From assembly GCA_021464525.1 (NCBI GenBank), contig JADRCO010001325.1:1-20252 (forward strand): 20,252 nucleotides of DNA, given 5' to 3'. Of this stretch, positions 19,594 to 20,252 are shown piece after piece. Source of the stretch: Rhizophagus sp. LPA8_4_AMF (lineage: Eukaryota; Glomeromycota; Glomeromycetes; Glomerales; Glomeraceae). Numbering within the stretch: position 1 is the stretch's first letter; each line of letters starts with the position of its first letter. Position numbers and translations under genes: made by a program. The notes beneath the pieces were generated by a model that saw only the letters and a program-made list of their open reading frames with translations, had not been told where the DNA came from and made no database searches.

Positions 19594-19898
19594 AGGTACT
19601 AATTTTTGAAATATAATATAAAAATTAAGAACATTAGTATAAAATTATACTATTTGATCAACTTTTTACTAGAAATCTGGTAAAATTTTTGATTTTTAGA
19701 AATAACTTTATTATGAATTAAAAGAAAAAATCCATTAATTACAATATATAAAAAAAAGTTATTTTTTCTTTTAATTCATAATAAAGTTATTTCTAAAAAT
19801 CAAAAATTTTACCAGATTTCTAGTAAAAAGTTGACCAAATAGTATAATTTTATACTAATATTCTTAATTTGTACATTATATTTCAAAATTAGCATCTC
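19594..19898. repeat. Near-perfect foldback (107-bp core arms, 29-nt loop)
   Basis: The left arm 19625-19731 pairs with the right arm 19761-19867 in strict register (paired positions sum to 39492) with only two mismatches. Beyond the core the arms keep pairing with more differences and a one-base length change out to about 19594 and 19898, and weaker similarity continues somewhat further. The sequence contains no open frame. It looks like a foldback or MITE-type element, or a recent inverted duplication; its transcript would be a long hairpin RNA. Confidence 0.88.
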
Positions 19899-19995
19899 AT
19901 CTTCAAATTCTGTATTACTATATTATTATATAATTTATTTCTAGCTTTTAATAATTGATTTCTTTACTTTTTACACATAACATATTATGAATTAA

Positions 19996-20085
19996 AGATG
20001 TTCAGGATTTTGGCTAATTTTCTAAAAGTATAATTTATAACTTATTTTAGAAATATCTAAAGTCCTTTTTGAAATATATGGAATT
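19996..20085. repeat. Repeat shared in inverted orientation with 14739-14812
   Basis: Starts near GATGTTCAGGATTTTGGC and contains CTAAAAGTATAATTTATAACTTATTTTAG, the near-identical reverse complement of the 14773-14801 core. It lies about 100 bp outside the foldback and may be part of the same nested repeat cluster. Confidence 0.55.
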
Positions 20086-20167
20086 GAGAATTTAAAGTTA
20101 AAAATTTAAAATTTTTTTATTTTTATTATATAGATTTCTGTATTAAATTTTTGGAGTTTGCTATTTA

Positions 20168-20226
20168 TCGTCGGCGGCGATCATCGCTGGTATCACATGA
20201 TTATAATTTATCACGTGATTATAATT
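20168..20226. repeat. GC-rich patch and tandem 18-bp repeat with CACGTG
   Basis: TCGTCGGCGGCGATCATCGC (20168-20187) is followed by two adjacent 18-bp units, TATCACATGATTATAATT (20191-20208) and TATCACGTGATTATAATT (20209-20226), which differ at one base. The second unit holds the palindromic E-box CACGTG. It may be the edge of a repeat or a regulatory region that continues beyond the window. Confidence 0.65.
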
Positions 20227-20252
20227 AGTAAATGCAAACATCTATTATTCTA

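Overview
The window looks like nuclear DNA from a filamentous fungus with a very AT-rich genome. The genes are packed with short GT-AG introns, the intergenic DNA is extremely AT-rich, and decayed mobile elements are common. The style resembles Mucoromycota, especially arbuscular mycorrhizal fungi (Rhizophagus-like). That taxonomic guess is inference from composition and repeat style; no marker gene is present.

All convincing genes lie between about 5.36 kb and 14.07 kb. There are five, all with multiple exons whose splice phases close on an uninterrupted frame: (1) an uncharacterised fungal protein with a C-terminal coiled coil (minus, 6 exons, 348 aa); (2) a single-pass membrane protein with an extracellular domain (plus, 3 exons, 433 aa); (3) HUB1/UBL5, the ubiquitin-like splicing factor, here with an unusual 26-residue N-terminal extension (plus, 4 exons, 100 aa); (4) TDP1, tyrosyl-DNA phosphodiesterase (minus, 10 exons including a 17-nt microexon that carries the first catalytic HxK, 514 aa); (5) a CID-domain protein of the Rtt103/RPRD1 family that binds the RNA polymerase II C-terminal domain (plus, 5 exons, 386 aa). 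Genes 1 and 2 are divergent across 522 bp, 3 and 4 are convergent across 206 bp, and 4 and 5 are divergent across 241 bp that must hold both promoters.

The left flank (1-5.36 kb) has no intact gene. It holds a hairpin-forming array of short repeats, two unrecognised open fragments on the minus strand, a diverged tandem repeat with a period of about 180 bp, a remnant of a Tc1/mariner-like transposase, and a short non-LTR retroposon copy bounded by an exact 18-bp target-site duplication.

The right flank (14.07-20.25 kb) also has no convincing gene. It contains a G-rich heptanucleotide repeat field, several inverted repeats, a pair of inverted related segments of about 150 bp, a near-perfect foldback with 107-bp arms, a short repeat shared in opposite orientation at 14.74 and 20.0 kb, and an 18-bp direct repeat with CACGTG at the end.

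Three of the genes are nuclear RNA/DNA maintenance factors (splicing, removal of protein adducts from DNA ends, RNA polymerase II 3'-end and termination). Fungal gene order does not by itself imply a shared pathway, although the TDP1 and Rtt103-like pair share a promoter region.
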